DNA of 64,000 nt, taken from the NCBI GenBank assembly GCA_945910005.1, contig OX246746.1, forward strand, positions 14,344,868 to 14,408,867. The letters are read 5' to 3'. Below are positions 27,461-40,590 of this stretch, piece by piece. Under the pieces are notes generated by a model. It saw only the letters and a list, made by a program, of their open reading frames with translations, made no database searches and was not told the origin of the DNA. The stretch is from Isoperla grammatica (Eukaryota > Arthropoda > Insecta > Plecoptera > Perlodidae). Numbering within the stretch: position 1 is the stretch's first letter; each line of letters begins with the position of its first letter. Both the position numbers and the translations under genes were made by a program.

Positions 27461-28409
27461 TTCAACATTTGAGTAGCGCCGTGGGCAAAATGCAGGCTCG
27501 TCAGAACCAGTAGCAGGCTGGAAGACGCACATGCAACAGCCATACATGTAATTAATTTTGTGTAAATTAGGGGGAGACCCAACAGAGAATGTTTTTTAAC
27601 ACTGATATTAGTTATGATTAATTACTCACAGAGCCCCAGGGAATCTAGAAAAATTCTACTTTTTCATTTCGAATGGACGTGGTTTGCATGTCATTTCATG
27701 AAACTTGGAGAAAAAACTGCTATTATTGTTGCTTTAACTGTTCTGAGAAATGTTGGACATGATTAAACGCAAATGTAAGTAGTAATAAAAGTGTGTCAGG
27801 TTTCAGCTGTTGTAAAGTGTTAGAGAAAAAGTTGTACAACTGTACAGTCCTAGAACTATTAAAAACATAACAACATATCAACAATGTTATTAGAGTAAGA
27901 TTATAAGATGTTTAAATTGTAAATAAATTGAAAAAAAAAAGATTGTAGGATTATTTGTAAAAAAAAAAAAAAAAAAACTTTGGCTGATGTATAAATATAA
28001 TATAAAAAGTAAAGTGTGACTTCTTGATCCAGTGGGTTTATTCCTGCTTCTAATACAGTAGGCTATGGTTTCGAATTCCGATTCTGGCGATTTTTGTAGA
28101 GTTGACATAGACGTAAATTTAGCCGTAAATTCTTGTAGCCGTGGAACTTAAAACATACAATTATTTTATTTTAGTTAATGTTTTTACCAATCGAATACTC
28201 AACTTTAGTTTACACAATACATTGATCTAATCTGAAAAAAGAATATTGCATGGTCGACTAAATTTTGTTTTATTTTTGTTTAGAAAATTTGAGTTTTCTC
28301 TAGAAAAATAATGTTTTGAAACGTAATTTGCAAATAATATGTTATATAGAAAATGCATGATTTCTTTCTCCAGTGTTGAATGCCGATTTCATGAGAAGGT
28401 TTGACGGCC

Positions 28410-28470
28410 CTGTTGCAGAGCACAAGTGGTCCGCGGACCACTGTTTGAGAACCAACCATATTGTGGGTGT
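28410..28470. mobile_element. hAT-like terminus
   Basis: The palindrome GTGGTCCGCGGACCAC followed by TGTTTGAGAACCAAC matches hAT right ends known from many animals. It could pair with the terminus at 26288 to bound a ~2.2-kb non-autonomous element. I could not confirm an 8-bp target duplication, so the pairing is inference. Confidence 0.5.
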
Positions 28471-28474
28471 ATTC

Positions 28475-29915
28475 CTGCTTCAATACAGAATCTCCAACGT
28501 GTTATGTAATTTCCGGTTCGGGTTAGTTGTAATTTTATTACACGGAATTGTATAACCTGTCGCACTTAAATGGGAAAACAATAAATTTCTATTCCTTATT
28601 TCGGGATAATTATCAGTTTTCTATTTAGATTCTTATTGATACTAACCCCTCTGTAACATCTATTAATTCATTTCTAAATTCGTATATTTTTTTTAGCAAA
28701 GTAAGTTTTTTAATACAGCAATTATTAGCAACATACCGCAACACCTCGAAAAGCTAAAGTTAACTTCCCCCATCTGGGCCGGCGGTAGAATTGGTTCAGA
28801 GTAGCTCTGCTTGTCGTGAAATGTCAACGTCATATGACCTAGTTGTCGAGTACGTCGTTGATCACTAAGTAATCATTATTTAATTTATACAAACTAGTAC
28901 TTTGGATACAGGAAATACCAATAGAAGGAGTCGTTTTTGGAACACGAGCTCTATTTTGTTTACTGTTGGTGATATTGTTTGTGATAATTTGTAAAAAAAA
29001 AAAAAAAGTGTAAACACATATTATTCTATAATTCAAAATACAAAAATCATTAACTAGTTATAAACTTATGTAGGCTAGAAAATACGATCCAGTACTAAAA
29101 TAGCTTCCAAGTTAGATATATCTCTTATCGGTTAGATAAGTGTTAACATATGTTCGTAACAATTGAGACTTTACGTGTAAGCTATTACTTTTTATTATTT
29201 ACATTTAACAATCAAAATGTTCAAGAATCAATTAATGTCAAGTGCCAAAAGAATTCGTAATCGTGGGACAGCCTTGACATTTGCATGGCATGCGATGGTG
29301 GTATCTTATGATGCAACTCTTTGCCCAAGTATCCCTTGGGTTGGATAACACAATAAAGAAATAGGTCTAACTTAATCCCACAATAATATGGCACATTCAC
29401 AAATATTTGAACCACCTTTCAAGTCAAATCTAATTTTATGAACTAGGTCTGACATCAAGAAGGTCGAAATATTATTATAATTAAAGTTCACATGACAGTT
29501 GCTAGCCGGTCTTACAAGGAAATATAAACTGCTCTCGTGTCTGACTCATAAATTAGTAAGGTCAATAAGGTCTGGAATCCACTTGGGTCATGAACATACC
29601 CATGTACGGGTGTTGGGTCAGAGAGAATTTGCATTTGGTTCTGTATTGAGTACTCGTGGAAATATTCAATAAAATAAATTGAGACCAACCATCAAATTAC
29701 TTTCTATTGTTCTTTTTCTCTGGGTGAGTTAGGAGGCTTACTTAACGCGGAGAGAAATTAGCAAACAGGTCGAGGATGGTGTGGGCATTCTAATTAATTT
29801 ACCCTAAGGTCGAAACTAAGACAATTAACTTACCACCTGACATTAGGCATAGATCAGGCATATAAGTGTTGAACGGCTTGATCCGAAACTGTTGAAAAAT
29901 TTTCGAATTATTTTT
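28475..29915. other. gene-free stretch
   Basis: A short SINE-like fragment (GTAGAATTGGTTCAGAGTAG, CTCTGCTTGTCGTGA) lies at 28780-28830. The rest is AT-rich with no supported feature. Confidence 0.4.
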
Positions 29916-29921
29916 CTGTAA

Positions 29922-30069
29922 TGGCTCTTTCATAGCAACACGGCAACACGTTTTTTCCGGACCGGCATATCACGTGAACCAATAAGAAATTTGCCGTGCC
30001 TGCCCTGATTGGTTCACCTGACTTGCCGGTCCGGAAAAAACGTGTTGCCGTGTTTCTATGAAAGCGCCT
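29922..30069. mobile_element. Harbinger-like MITE with TAA duplication
   Basis: A 148-bp foldback element. The left arm GGCTCTTTCATAGCAACACG pairs with CGTGTTGCCGTGTTTCTATG on the right, continuing inward through GTTTTTTCCGGACCGGCA and GTGAACCAAT. TAA flanks both sides (29919-29921 and 30070-30072). A 3-bp TAA duplication with GGC-starting ends fits PIF/Harbinger-type elements. The arms are so similar that insertion or conversion was probably recent. Confidence 0.8.
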
Positions 30070-30315
30070 TAACTTGTGCATGGTTTTCAATCATTTACTC
30101 ATACGTTGAATTATATTATACCAACTGGGAATCAAACCAAGGAATGTCACTTCAAAATAAAAACCGTGTGAATGATATATTGCAATCGACGTTATATTGC
30201 AGTTCTGAAAATAGAGGCGTAGGTATAGCTTTCGATAATTTTATTATTGTAGGTAAACATTATACCAAACTTGGCCACTAATCTATGTATGGTCGTCACT
30301 CTCAATTCGTACTCT

Positions 30316-30995
30316 GCCCAGTTGAACTGTAGTTCAGTTGAACCGTAGTTAAGTTGAACCGTAGTTCAGTTGAACCGTATTTCAGTTGAACCGTAGTTCA
30401 GTTGAACCGTAGCTCAGTTGGAACCGTAGCCCAGATGGGAAATCACTGTATTATCGTAGCTTTGTTGAATCGTAGCCCAATTGAGACGGACATCAATTGG
30501 AACCGTAGCCCAGTTGAGAACTATCAAAGAAAAATCGTTGCCGAGTTGCAGCGTAGCTCAGTTGAAACCGTAAAGCGCAGTTGGAACGAACTTACTAAAT
30601 CGTAGTCCAGTTGCATCGTTGCCCAGTTGAATAGTAGCCCATTTGGGAACGATTTTACTTAATCGAAGTCTAGTTGGCTCGTAGCCCAGTTGGGAACTAT
30701 CAAAGAAGTAGCCGAGTTGCATCGTATAGCTCATTTGAAACCGTAGCGTAGTTGGAACGAACTAACAAAATCGTGTCCAGTTGAATCGTAGCCCAGTTGA
30801 ATAGTATCCCAGTTGGGAACGATTTTACTAAATCGTAGTCTAGTTGGATCGTAGCCCAGTAGCGAACTATCAAAGAAGTAGCCGAGTTGCATCGTAAAGC
30901 TCATTTGAAACCGTTGCCCAGTTGGGAACGATTTTACTAAATCCTATCCCAGTTGAATCGTAGCCCAGTTGGTCTTAGCTCAGTTGGTACGTACC
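30316..30995 (+). repeat. degenerate 16-bp tandem repeat (GTTGAACCGTAGTTCA)
   Basis: About six near-perfect 16-bp copies at 30320-30420 grade into a longer, highly degenerate field of CGTAGCCCAGTTGAA-like units, with a nested period of about 150-190 bp (ATCAAAGAAGTAGCCGAGTT recurs near 30690 and 30870). This looks like old slippage plus higher-order duplication. Confidence 0.85.
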
Positions 30996-30999
30996 CAAC

Positions 31000-33900
31000 T
31001 ACGCGTGTCCTACGTTATTTAATTGTATATCTCTAGAAACGTTTGCTCCAAAACAGGAAACTCGAGTTCTCTACGCGATATCCGGTGGAAACATTTTTTT
31101 TTTAAATCTTAGCAGACGTCTGATTGAATCTCATAGCTAGTGACGTCATGAGTTGGTCTCTGTAGCCCATTTGAAGCGTAGACACGCTTAGCTGTTTTAT
31201 CTCTACTTTACAACCAGCCAATTTACATCTAAAAACATGTAAAATACATGCGCAAGGTAAATGTTTGAAAATTCTCATTGATAATTATTTAACTTTAATT
31301 ATTGTTACTCGAATAGCATGATTGTAATAATGTGCAAGGTGCAAAGCAACAAGAATCTGAAACGTTCTAATTTTAATTATTTTAGTATAAGTTTTTTAAT
31401 TTGTTTTCTGTTGAATCGTGGTTTTAGAAGAAAAACTCTATTTCATATTCACGTTAAACCAAATCTAAAACAAAAATTGCATGACACAAATTTTAGCTCA
31501 ACTCAGTTTGGTTAATACTTACTTGAACGTAATTTTAGTGCAAAACTGCTCCGTTTAAATTAATGTCCCGTACTGATGTAGCCAGACATTGATAAGGAAT
31601 TGCTATACAGATAATTGCCTTTTAAAAACCTGTTCGAGTAAACATAGAATAAATCATAAGTGTATTTTTAATACGACCGCTTTAAGACCGTCGCCGGGGG
31701 ATCCAGTTCCCCCCCCCCCTTCCCCTTTCCCCCTCCCCTCTTAGGCCCTACTGACAAAACATGTGTTCTTGTGTGTAGACACATAGCGGCTTCTATGTAG
31801 AATGCCCAACATACCCAAAAATCGATGAAGAAAACCAAAAACCTCCTTTGGGTTCTAATAGGTAATGACACATTTGCGTTGAATTAAAACGTGAACATTC
31901 AATTATTTTTTTAAAAATTGAAATGTATTGTACTACAAAAACGAATCATTGAAACAGAGCTGTCTGTCACGGACTTCCGTAATACTGAAAACTGTGTCTA
32001 GTGAGAATTCTCATTTCCAGTAGTACTGAGTTTTAGTTCTTGCTCCAGCAGAAAATAAAAACAAATTGCGTGTTAATGATTTACGTGTTTCATAATTGAA
32101 GCTACACGTTTTCAAACATAGTTTGTTCATAATAAGTCATACGTTTTTAAGTAGACAGTGTCTGTTCATTACAAGCCATACGTTTTCAGACAGGCAGAAA
32201 GTTTGTTAATTACAAGTCAGACGTTTTAAGTCGATCGCCTCGATCAACACTTGACAGACAAAGCATTTTATTTTTGTTTACTAAACCATCTTACACAACA
32301 AATGTGAACTCCAAATAACATGCACACGTAGACACAGAATTAACGACATACTAAACAACCAATTCATATTAGGACGGATGCCTCCTACGATAAGCTATAC
32401 CATGGACCTACTTCATGCAAGCCCAAAGAAGAGTGGTGGGGTTGGGGGGGGGGGGGGGGGGGATATACACTATCGTTCTCAAAATGAAGGCATGCAATTG
32501 TTAATTTTTAGCGTTCGTATTTCTCATAATAGAATTATAATTCAATAAACAATAGGCTAATGCATTTGTGTTTCATTAAAATTTAACTAAAATTACAATT
32601 TTCGTGAATTAATAAAATATCGACTTTTGCAATTAGTGAAAGTAACTGTTTAACATAGTATGTTAAGTTGACATGCAGGGAAGAGAAGTGTGATATATAT
32701 AATTGGGGTGTCTGCACACCCACAAGGGACAAGGGAACCCCTAGTGCGAGGGCGCATGCGGTAGCTGCCAGCGAATCACAGCGAGCCTACGAGGTCATGG
32801 GACATGCGTAGCAAAGAACGTTACATTCGCAAATACCAGACATCCGCGGTCAGAAATCATTACACTCGCTAGCTCGGACTAGGGGGCCTTAATCAATACT
32901 CAGCCATGGCTGGCAGCCATTTTGTTTGGCCCCGAACAAAGGGAACGAAACAAAAATGTACATCTCTAGAATATTCCTAAAAAGTAAGAGACATTATGAA
33001 CACAACAAAATGATGAAGATGATAATTGATCTTGTTACTTTACGTCTCTATTATTACAATCAAGCTATTCGAGACGATTGTGTGATTGTGTGAGATTTTG
33101 TATTGCTCATTTATCTAGTGAGTTCAGTCCTTCTTCTAACGAAGAGGACACGGGATTTTATTCCCGGTTTGGGCTGCATTTTTAAAAACTTACCGATGAT
33201 GATTCCAATCTGTAGATATCAATATTATATTGACGCACATAATCCGTGATTTTCGAACCGTCCAAGCAACGAAGCACATAATGAATGATGACTTCAATAA
33301 GAATCAGTTCTTATGACTGTGTGGATAGAATATAAATACAAATTTCTGTAGTCTCTGGCTCAGCACGAGTAACGTTGTCTCATCGCCCACATCAACAAAT
33401 AAATAGTTAACTTTTCGGATATTGTAGTTGTGAGTGACGGAAGACACCGAATAGTTCCGAGTAGTGTGGACGCACAGTTTGGAATTTGTTGTCTTGTCTT
33501 ACTTCTATTTGAGTCATTGAATGCAGCGCTCGCCTCCTTGAAGTGCATAAGTGGCGTGGCAAATTGAATGCATCGCTCGCCTCAAGTTGAAGTGCATAGT
33601 TGACGTGGCAAATATTGACTTTTATTTGACGAGAAGCAGGTACGTTGTCTTTCTGAGTTGGATTTCCCAGTGAAGACGGGGGGGCGGGGGGGGGGGGGGG
33701 ACTATCGTGTCATGGTATTCACCATTTGAAACAACTCGTAAGATGCAAAAACAAACGCACATGGATATATATGAAATATAATTGTTCATATAAATACATC
33801 AATTATAAAATTATTAACAATTGCAATTTAATAATTATTTCTTTTTTATTAATTATAAATACATAACGTATGCTGTATAAACATTGTAAAAGGACTGCAC

Positions 33901-34885
33901 TGAGAAAAATCAAAAGAAGTGAAATGGGTGGACACCTTTCCAAGATAAAAAAAAAAAAAAATTTAATTTAATTAATTAATTTAATTTAATAAATTAATTT
34001 ATTTAATTTAATTTATTTTAAATTTATTTTTAAGAAATCACGTTTAAATATGCTTTCAGGAAGCTTGGCAGTATAGCCACCGAGTTTCAAAATGGAAGTA
34101 CTTTGAAGGTGAAGCATGCACGCAAGGTAGGAAGAAGACAAAATGTACTACACATATTATGTGTGTTTACCAAAATAAGCTGATAGAGCGTTACACATAC
34201 ATATTCAAAGTTAATAGTAAATCAATAAATTCTTGTTATGGTCTCAAAAGTCAATAATTTCGCCACCATGAAGTTCATTTTCCGCTACTGGAGTTTAATC
34301 ACGGACCCTATACATTTTCTCTCTGGATGTCTTTGAAGCATTCCCGTATTTTCACCTTTGAAAGTGGACAACACTACCTTCTCTCAACCATATTTCAAAG
34401 AATGGCATGTGGCACGGAGAATAGTCTAAACAGATAATCGGTTGCTTCGATTTCTGCCATAGATTAAAAATCTATACTGACCTTAAAGATTTTCACAAAG
34501 CCATGCAAGTTTCTAGAACGTGATAAAAGCTGCATTATTTTCACATTATGTCACGGATTGTATTTTTATGATTGATTAGAATGTAAAATGTGCGCACTAC
34601 ATGGTATTTCACTTTGTTCTTACTTTTAACGAGGGGTTGACAAAACCACTTGGGTATTTATGTTAATGCTCGATATGTGTTTATTGATAATACATACTAA
34701 ATTATGTACGATGTATTTTCTCTATAATCGTCTGGTTATAATAATTGTATCGAAGCGTGAGTGCACTGGAGCCAGTCAAAGCTAATCCCTTCTTCTCACC
34801 GGGAGTCCTGACAGAAGGGTTTTTCCGTGGTTTTGCTCAGTCGTAAAGTCAAATTCTGGCATTGAGTCGTACTGTAGGCAACCCA
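31000..34885. other. gene-free stretch
   Basis: Contains C-rich (31710-31740) and G-rich (32444-32462 and 33677-33700) tracts, a diverged ~55-bp repeat around TACGTTTTNA at 32100-32230 and a TTAATTTAATT-rich block at 33950-34035. No exon is supported. Confidence 0.4.
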
Positions 34886-34891
34886 AGACAA

Positions 34892-35020
34892 CCTTACACA
34901 TGCTTTCGTCACAGGCGAGACACTCGTAGCCAATCAGCTATCGTTATCTGCGCGCGCTTGTCTCGGGCGGTTCGCTGGTTGGCTACGAATACCTCGCCTG
35001 TGACGAAAGCATATGTAAGG
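34892..35020. mobile_element. 129-bp foldback element
   Basis: CCTTACACATGCTTTCGTCA at the left pairs with TGACGAAAGCATATGTAAGG at the right, one mismatch. Inner arms CTCGTAGCCAATCAG and CTGGTTGGCTACGA also pair. It carries no coding capacity. Confidence 0.75.
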
Positions 35021-35029
35021 TAGGAATAC

Positions 35030-35178
35030 CTACGGTAATTCTTTCGTCATCAATCAATGACGTGTTTACGGTCTCGGCCAACCCGAGCAGATATTTGGAT
35101 TAGCCACGGCCGCTGGTTGGTTGCCGCTCACCCACCTGTGACGGAAGCATTACCGAAGATGTTGTATACGATGACTAT
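35030..35178. mobile_element. MITE copy, relative of 42393-42576
   Basis: Shares TTTCGTCATCAATCAATGAC, GTGTTTACGGTC, CGGCCAACCCGAGCAG and GACGGAAGCATTACCGAAG with the element at 42393-42576. The left inverted end is missing or diverged here. Confidence 0.7.
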
Positions 35179-35194
35179 AACAGTCTCCGGACAT

Positions 35195-35290
35195 TCCTTC
35201 CCAACTATCCAAACACCGTAATAGTGGGTCCCCTGGAGAAGGGCACATCAGGTAAAGCTGGTGTGCACCCTGTAACGGGTATTCCTACGA
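35195..35290 (+). mobile_element. 3' half of tRNA-derived SINE
   Basis: CCAACTATCCAAACACC, GGGCACATCAGGTAAAGCTG, GTGCACCCTGTAACGGGTATTCCTAC match, in the opposite orientation, the 3' part of the SINEs at 40325-40590 and 42640-42898. The tRNA-like head is absent. Confidence 0.75.
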
Positions 35291-35294
35291 GGAA

Positions 35295-36435
35295 GTTAAT
35301 ATTCTTTTTAGTTAGCAAGAGAAATAGAAAGATTGTAACATGCAAGGGAATGATTTCTAAGCATATGCAAAACCAAGAATGTTTATGTTCATTAAAGAGT
35401 ATAACATCGAACTCTAAGAACCACATTATCTTAAGAGCTTCATGTAACGCTTAGCTTTAATCATAATGGAATGCAATTTATTGAGCATTTTAAATTCAAT
35501 TTATATGTTGTTTGTTCATGCTCTTTTAGATTCGTTTCCACTGTACTGGAAACAGTTTTCCCTGGCGCTTTCAGTCAACTATACATCAGCTTGACCTTGA
35601 ACCTTGGGTCGACGTTCATGCAATCATTAGTCTTCCTTCATTCATGATGGCAACTACAATTTTAATTTTTCAAAATTGTCCGCGCAAATTGCTTTATATC
35701 TTTAAAATTTTCACAACACCAACTAAATCAAAATATGTCATCTTCTGGAGTCTAGACAATTGAGACCTCTTACGAATGTTAAATTGTTCCAATAAATATT
35801 TTGGATTATTTCAAATGTATATTGCAGAAACACATAAATAAAAACATTTGATACACGGAGATATTTATCGAAACAAAGTGACATTCATAAGAAAACATGA
35901 CTTATAAGGGATTCGAACCCACGTCCCTAGGTATCATACGCTTAGGGCCAGGCAGATGCCAATGCGAAACCCTATCTGATATTTAAAAGTTACTATATTA
36001 TTCTACAAAGATAAGGTATTTTAATTTTTGCAAGTCTACTGATAGCAACATTATTATCAATTCATCTTCATAAATATTCTGAAAAAAATATTGAATTTCT
36101 GCTAACATCCTAGAGGGTTTGTATTCAAGATGGAGGATAAGTTGAGGGGGGGGGGGGTAGGGGGGGTTGAATGTGGGAATCTGCTAGCAAGTTGGACATA
36201 CGTCAGGTCATTAACAGAGCTCCCGGAACTGATATTTTGATACTTTTATGAATACTGAACGACGACAACCCCCCCCCCCCTTCCTCCCCCCCCCCCCACC
36301 ATTTACTCGCAATAAGCCATAGTGTCAGCACTACGTTATTTACGAGTTGCTTACTAGACTCTCTCATTTATTAGCCTGCTTTACGTTTTCTACTATCACA
36401 ATTTAAGCTCAATGACCATTCATTTCACTTCCGAC
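35295..36435. other. gene-free stretch with tRNA-like remnant and G/C tracts
   Basis: On the minus strand at about 35905-35985, TGGGTTCGAATCCCTT is a good B box preceded by TTGGCATCTGCC, a weak A box. This may be a SINE head or tRNA pseudogene. G-rich (36144-36166) and C-rich (36270-36298) tracts follow. Confidence 0.35.
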
Positions 36436-36437
36436 GT

Positions 36438-36438
36438 A

Positions 36439-36482
<44 letters not shown>
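36438..36482 (+). repeat. TCTG tetranucleotide microsatellite
   Basis: Eleven perfect TCTG/CTGT copies. Confidence 0.95.
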
Positions 36483-36483
<1 letters not shown>

Positions 36484-36938
36484 TTCTCCCTCTCTTTGTC
36501 GTCCTGCACTCCTGCTCCTAATGGCATTCAAAGCCTTAAACACGTACTCACTCTTTTATCGGAGATTAGTATCCAATGCCTACTTTGTATGAAAGTAAGG
36601 GTGGAAACTTTCAAGTCGCCAGCGTATTTGCCTATTCTGGGATTGCTTCTGAAAAGATAGCGTCTGCAACGAGTTACCAGCTTGATTGATGTAAGCTAAG
36701 AAGGCTTACTACCTGATCTGATACTCAACGTGAATTCTGTTTACAAATCGGATTTAAATAGACGGATATGGGAAGAGATAACGGATTAACTAACATCACA
36801 GATCTGAATAACCAGATAGTGAATCAGCGGCTGGGGCTGTGTATGTTATGTAGCACGGCCACTTGCTTTGTTGCCGCGGTTACCGCACATCTGGATTACA
36901 CTTGGACGCACTGCTTAGTGCGTAGTGCTTCACACAAC

Positions 36939-37000
36939 CAGTGGCGTATACATACAACACAGGGGGTGCTCACTGCTCAGGGCCTTCAGCCCAACCCGAA
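36939..37000 (+). mobile_element. hAT-like terminus
   Basis: CAGTGGCGTATACATACAAC followed by a GGGGGTGCTCACTGC segment resembles the CAGTGGCGTATCCATAGGGG end at 41427-41376 (minus strand). The element body is not traceable. Confidence 0.45.
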
Positions 37001-37118
37001 ATCCAAGTTTTAATGATTGTCTTCAATAATTGTTGATGTATAATAATCAAATTAGTTATAAATTGTAATACTATAACAGTAATGTGATACCAAATTAAAT
37101 TAAAAATACCAAGAAGAA

Positions 37119-37121
37119 AAA

Positions 37122-37169
<48 letters not shown>

Positions 37170-37269
37170 GTTGATGATGATGATGATGATGACGATGATG
37201 ATGATGATGACGATGATGATGATGATGGTGATGATGATGACGACGACGATGATGACGATGATGATGATA

Positions 37270-37307
<38 letters not shown>

Positions 37308-37352
37308 AATGATGATGATGGTGATGATGATGACGATGACGATGACGATGAT
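37119..37352 (+). repeat. GAT/ATG triplet microsatellite
   Basis: About 234 bp of GAT with GAC and GGT interruptions, open in several frames as poly-Met, poly-Ile or poly-Ser. Not a gene. Confidence 0.95.
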
Positions 37353-37354
37353 GA

Positions 37355-39575
37355 CAAACAACAATAATTAGAAGTAGTAAACGTTATTATTATAATTTTT
37401 ATTTAATGTTCACTACTCCCACCACTTTTCTACCTACATCCAATTAAATGGCTTGCGTGCTGTATTTTCTTTTTTTTCAAGGTTTTTTAATTTTGTTCAA
37501 AGTTTTAGTCGTAATGTTGTTACATTTTTCTTACAAACACATAGTTACAACAATAAAAAGGATAACCTGTTTCTCTGTTACCTTCTCAGCGAAACAAGGT
37601 TATACTTTGTCATGCAAGGTAGAAACAAGATTCGCCAAATGTCTCACTTTGATCTAAATCCAGAATGAAGCAATACGATTTATTTTCTAGTTTTTCAAGT
37701 TATGACTGTCATCAAGTCTCCAAATCAAACTTTCAGCTTAACAGAATCAAAGATATTATGTAATAAGTTGATAAGACTCTTAATTTTAAATGGTGCATGC
37801 GAAAAAAACTATACTTACGTACTGCACGCTAGGCTATTTAGTTATTGCAAAACTTCGAGGCACACTTTAGTCGAACCGAGTAATTACATTTTACTTTCTA
37901 ATTGGTTATTATTGTAATGAAGTATTTGAATATTAGGCGTAATGACATAAAGTAATTATTTTAATGCTATAACTAATTCCTAACAGAAATGGTTGTTTTT
38001 AAGGATGGTACCTGCTACTACGAACAGCAACCAATTGGTAATCATAAGGGATATTGATTATATCCTAAGTACCGTTTCTATGCTATTCCTATGAAAACAT
38101 GAATGTTGACCGTCCCATTAGTTTTGTTGAACGATTTTACAATAAATGACGTTCAATTATTCTTGGATCCTGGACGCCTTTACAAAGGGTAGGTGCTCGG
38201 CGGTTTCAAACAAGGTTACACATTTTAAATAGATGTATCTTTCAAATTTTATAAAATTACTGACATAAATATCAAGCCAAGTATTTAAAGAACAGAAGCA
38301 ATAGTATTTATTTATCACCTGAAGTGTGGCCTAATCTAAATCCTTTTTCAGCATCAAGACCCTGGTGTAGTGCATAAAACCGTTTTAAACATTTATAACA
38401 TATCGATTAATTGACTTCCGTAGATTGCTACATACTATAAACAATCAATAGAGAAATAACTACAAAAATAGAAAAGCATACTTCACGTCTTTTTCGTGGT
38501 AGTAATTTATAGTTACCACTTACCATTCTGGTCCCCATAATTATACAAGCTTACTTTTATGGATACTTTTGAATACCTACCTTAAATAAACATTAAATCT
38601 TATCTACATGACTTAACATTATTACAGCTTCTATAACCAATGGTAGTAATACTTTAAATAAGCCACTCACACCCAAGCACCGTATTAAAGTAAGTGTAAT
38701 GATAAACCCCATCATTATGTTACCAAAATACACGCCATAAATAATTAAATTATGAATCTTACTGCATACTCAAAGCATGAAGTAATAAAACGATAATTAT
38801 TTGAATAACTTAACTAAATAATATGTGGTTTTTGCTGTCAATCAAGTCGGCAATGCTTCTCTCTTATTTAGATAATGGCACTATAACCCAGGAATGTCCT
38901 ATCTGGAACATTATCCTGTCTAGAGAAGTTGTTGAAACCAATATCATATAAGGTCAGTCAAGCAATGTTTTTTTTATAACTTTTAACACGCTTGGCGAGC
39001 GAAGATCTCTTATGAAAATCAATATCGCATAGCAGACAGCTGCTCTCAAATAACTACGGTAGAAACCCGCTCAAAATATGTTTCGGTAAAACATTAAGGT
39101 CACATAATGATGGTTTCCTTGATTTTCTTTCAAAGTGCCGCTTATAATATAATATTTCAACAACTGGTTATGCTGGCTTATTATATGGGTTATCCGCGAC
39201 TTGATAGTTGTCAGTTTTATGATGGTAAAGTGTTTAACTACCTTATATGGACGTAGATTTGAGATAAGATTAGTAGATTGTTAGCTGCAACTCCGTGGAT
39301 GTTGGAAATATAATGTGATGGCTATAATTATGCCATGTTGTTCTAGAGGGCTCAACGCATTAAATACTTGTCTATGATACAGATTTGACATAATTACATT
39401 AATATGGAAACTATTTTCAGTATAATTATCATACGCTCTAGATTAGGTAAAAATACACATACGACTCCAACTCACACTTACAGGATTTAAGAAAAACTGC
39501 ATTGGTAAGATTTGAAAGGATCTTTAAAATTACCTTGAATTTCAGGAACATTTTATACGATATCGTTTTGGATAT
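37355..39575. other. gene-free stretch
   Basis: AT-rich unique-looking sequence with no supported exon or repeat. Confidence 0.4.
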
Positions 39576-39580
39576 CTCGC

Positions 39581-39675
39581 AAGTTTATCACCGGTTTTGG
39601 TCGTTACTGAAGGCGATTGCAAGGCGGTGATTGGCTCGTCGCCTTCTTGTAACGACCGAAACCAGTGATAAACTT
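39581..39675. mobile_element. 95-bp hairpin element
   Basis: AAGTTTATCACCGGTTTTGG with TCGTTACTGAAGGCG pairs with CGCCTTCTTGTAACGA and CCGAAACCAGTGATAAACTT. It abuts the 5S-derived SINE that starts next to it. Probably a very short MITE. Confidence 0.7.
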
Positions 39676-40035
39676 AACACCGAAGTTAAGCAACCTCGGG
39701 CTAGGTCAGGAGGTGGATGGGTGACCACTCTCCTCTGAAACACTAGTTACCGTTTGTAAGAGCCGATTGGAGGGCTCGAAAGCTTGTGTAACAGCTTCGT
39801 TCTCGTCAACTGCTCGGCAGTTCAGATTAGTGGAGGAACCTATGTGACTGGTCAAAGTTACACCGTCCTTTCGGATGGTACGTAAAACCGATGGTCCCCT
39901 TGGTACTTTTCGGCAGGAGTAGGCTACGTGCTGGCACCAGGCTTCCCCTCCTTCCTTCCTCATTATCATTCAACAATCATCACTCATCAGATTCAGAATC
40001 GCCCTGATGTACTCCTCTGAAAACGCTTAAAACAC
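39676..40035 (+). mobile_element. 5S rRNA-derived SINE, copy 1
   Basis: Starts AACACCGAAGTTAAGCAACC and continues to GGATGGGTGACC, matching the 3' part of 5S rRNA, including the internal promoter region (box C: GTTAAGCAACNTCGGGC...TGGATGGGTGACC). A conserved body follows (TCGAAAGCTTGTGTAACAGC, CTTTCGGATGGTACGTAAAA, CCGATGGTCCCCTTGGTACT). The 3' end differs from the other two copies after CATCACTCATC. Confidence 0.8.
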
Positions 40036-40324
40036 AACATGAAACACAAGAAAAGAATGTGCTGTTGTGGGGGTCTAGCCCTTATCCTCCCCTCCCTCCT
40101 CCCCCCTCCCCATTAAATTAAGCGCCGAGTCGGTTTCCTGATTATATTTACATCGTGATAATTTCCAAGCCCCCCTCCCGAAACATCTAGTGGCTACACC
40201 ACTACTCGCTAAATATTGCAATACCGAGATTAAGAGGGCTTGATCGTGTCGTACTGTGCAGGGATTAACCAATTTAATATTATTTTTGACTAGGCCGCAT
40301 TACTGTACACTGAGAATAATAATA

Positions 40325-40590
40325 ATAATCTTTGTAGGAATACCCGTTCTAGGGTGCACACCAGCTTTACCTGATGTGCCCCTCTTCAGGTGGCTAACTA
40401 GGTTATTAGGGTGTTTGGATAGTTGGGAAGGATTGTCCGAGGGCTGATTGTATGACTCAATCCCAGCATTCGCTTTTACGACTGAGGAAAACCTCGGAAA
40501 AAAACTTCAGTCAGGACTGCCGGTGGCCGGAATCGAACCGGCGACCTCCCGAATTAGAGTCTCGCGTCTTACCGACGCACGCCAGGGGAA
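40325..40590 (-). mobile_element. tRNA-derived SINE, minus strand
   Basis: On the minus strand a tRNA-like head comes first, with A-box region GTCGGTAAGACGCG and B box GGTTCGATTCC. A body with CAGTCCTGACTGAAG, TTTTTTCCGAGGTTTTCC, AACTATCCAAACACCCTAAT and GGGCACATCAGGTAAAGC ends in ACGGGTATTCCTAC and an ATT-rich tail. Pol III promoter elements and a conserved tail make this a SINE. Confidence 0.8.

Noticed and set aside
26288..28470. Complete hAT transposon
   Set aside because: The two hAT-like ends are in suitable orientation, but no transposase and no clear 8-bp duplication could be seen.
37095..37371. Open frames of poly-Ile, poly-Ser and poly-Met
   Set aside because: Produced by the GAT triplet repeat.
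39676..39740. Genuine 5S rRNA gene
   Set aside because: The first third of 5S rRNA is missing and the end continues into a conserved SINE body.
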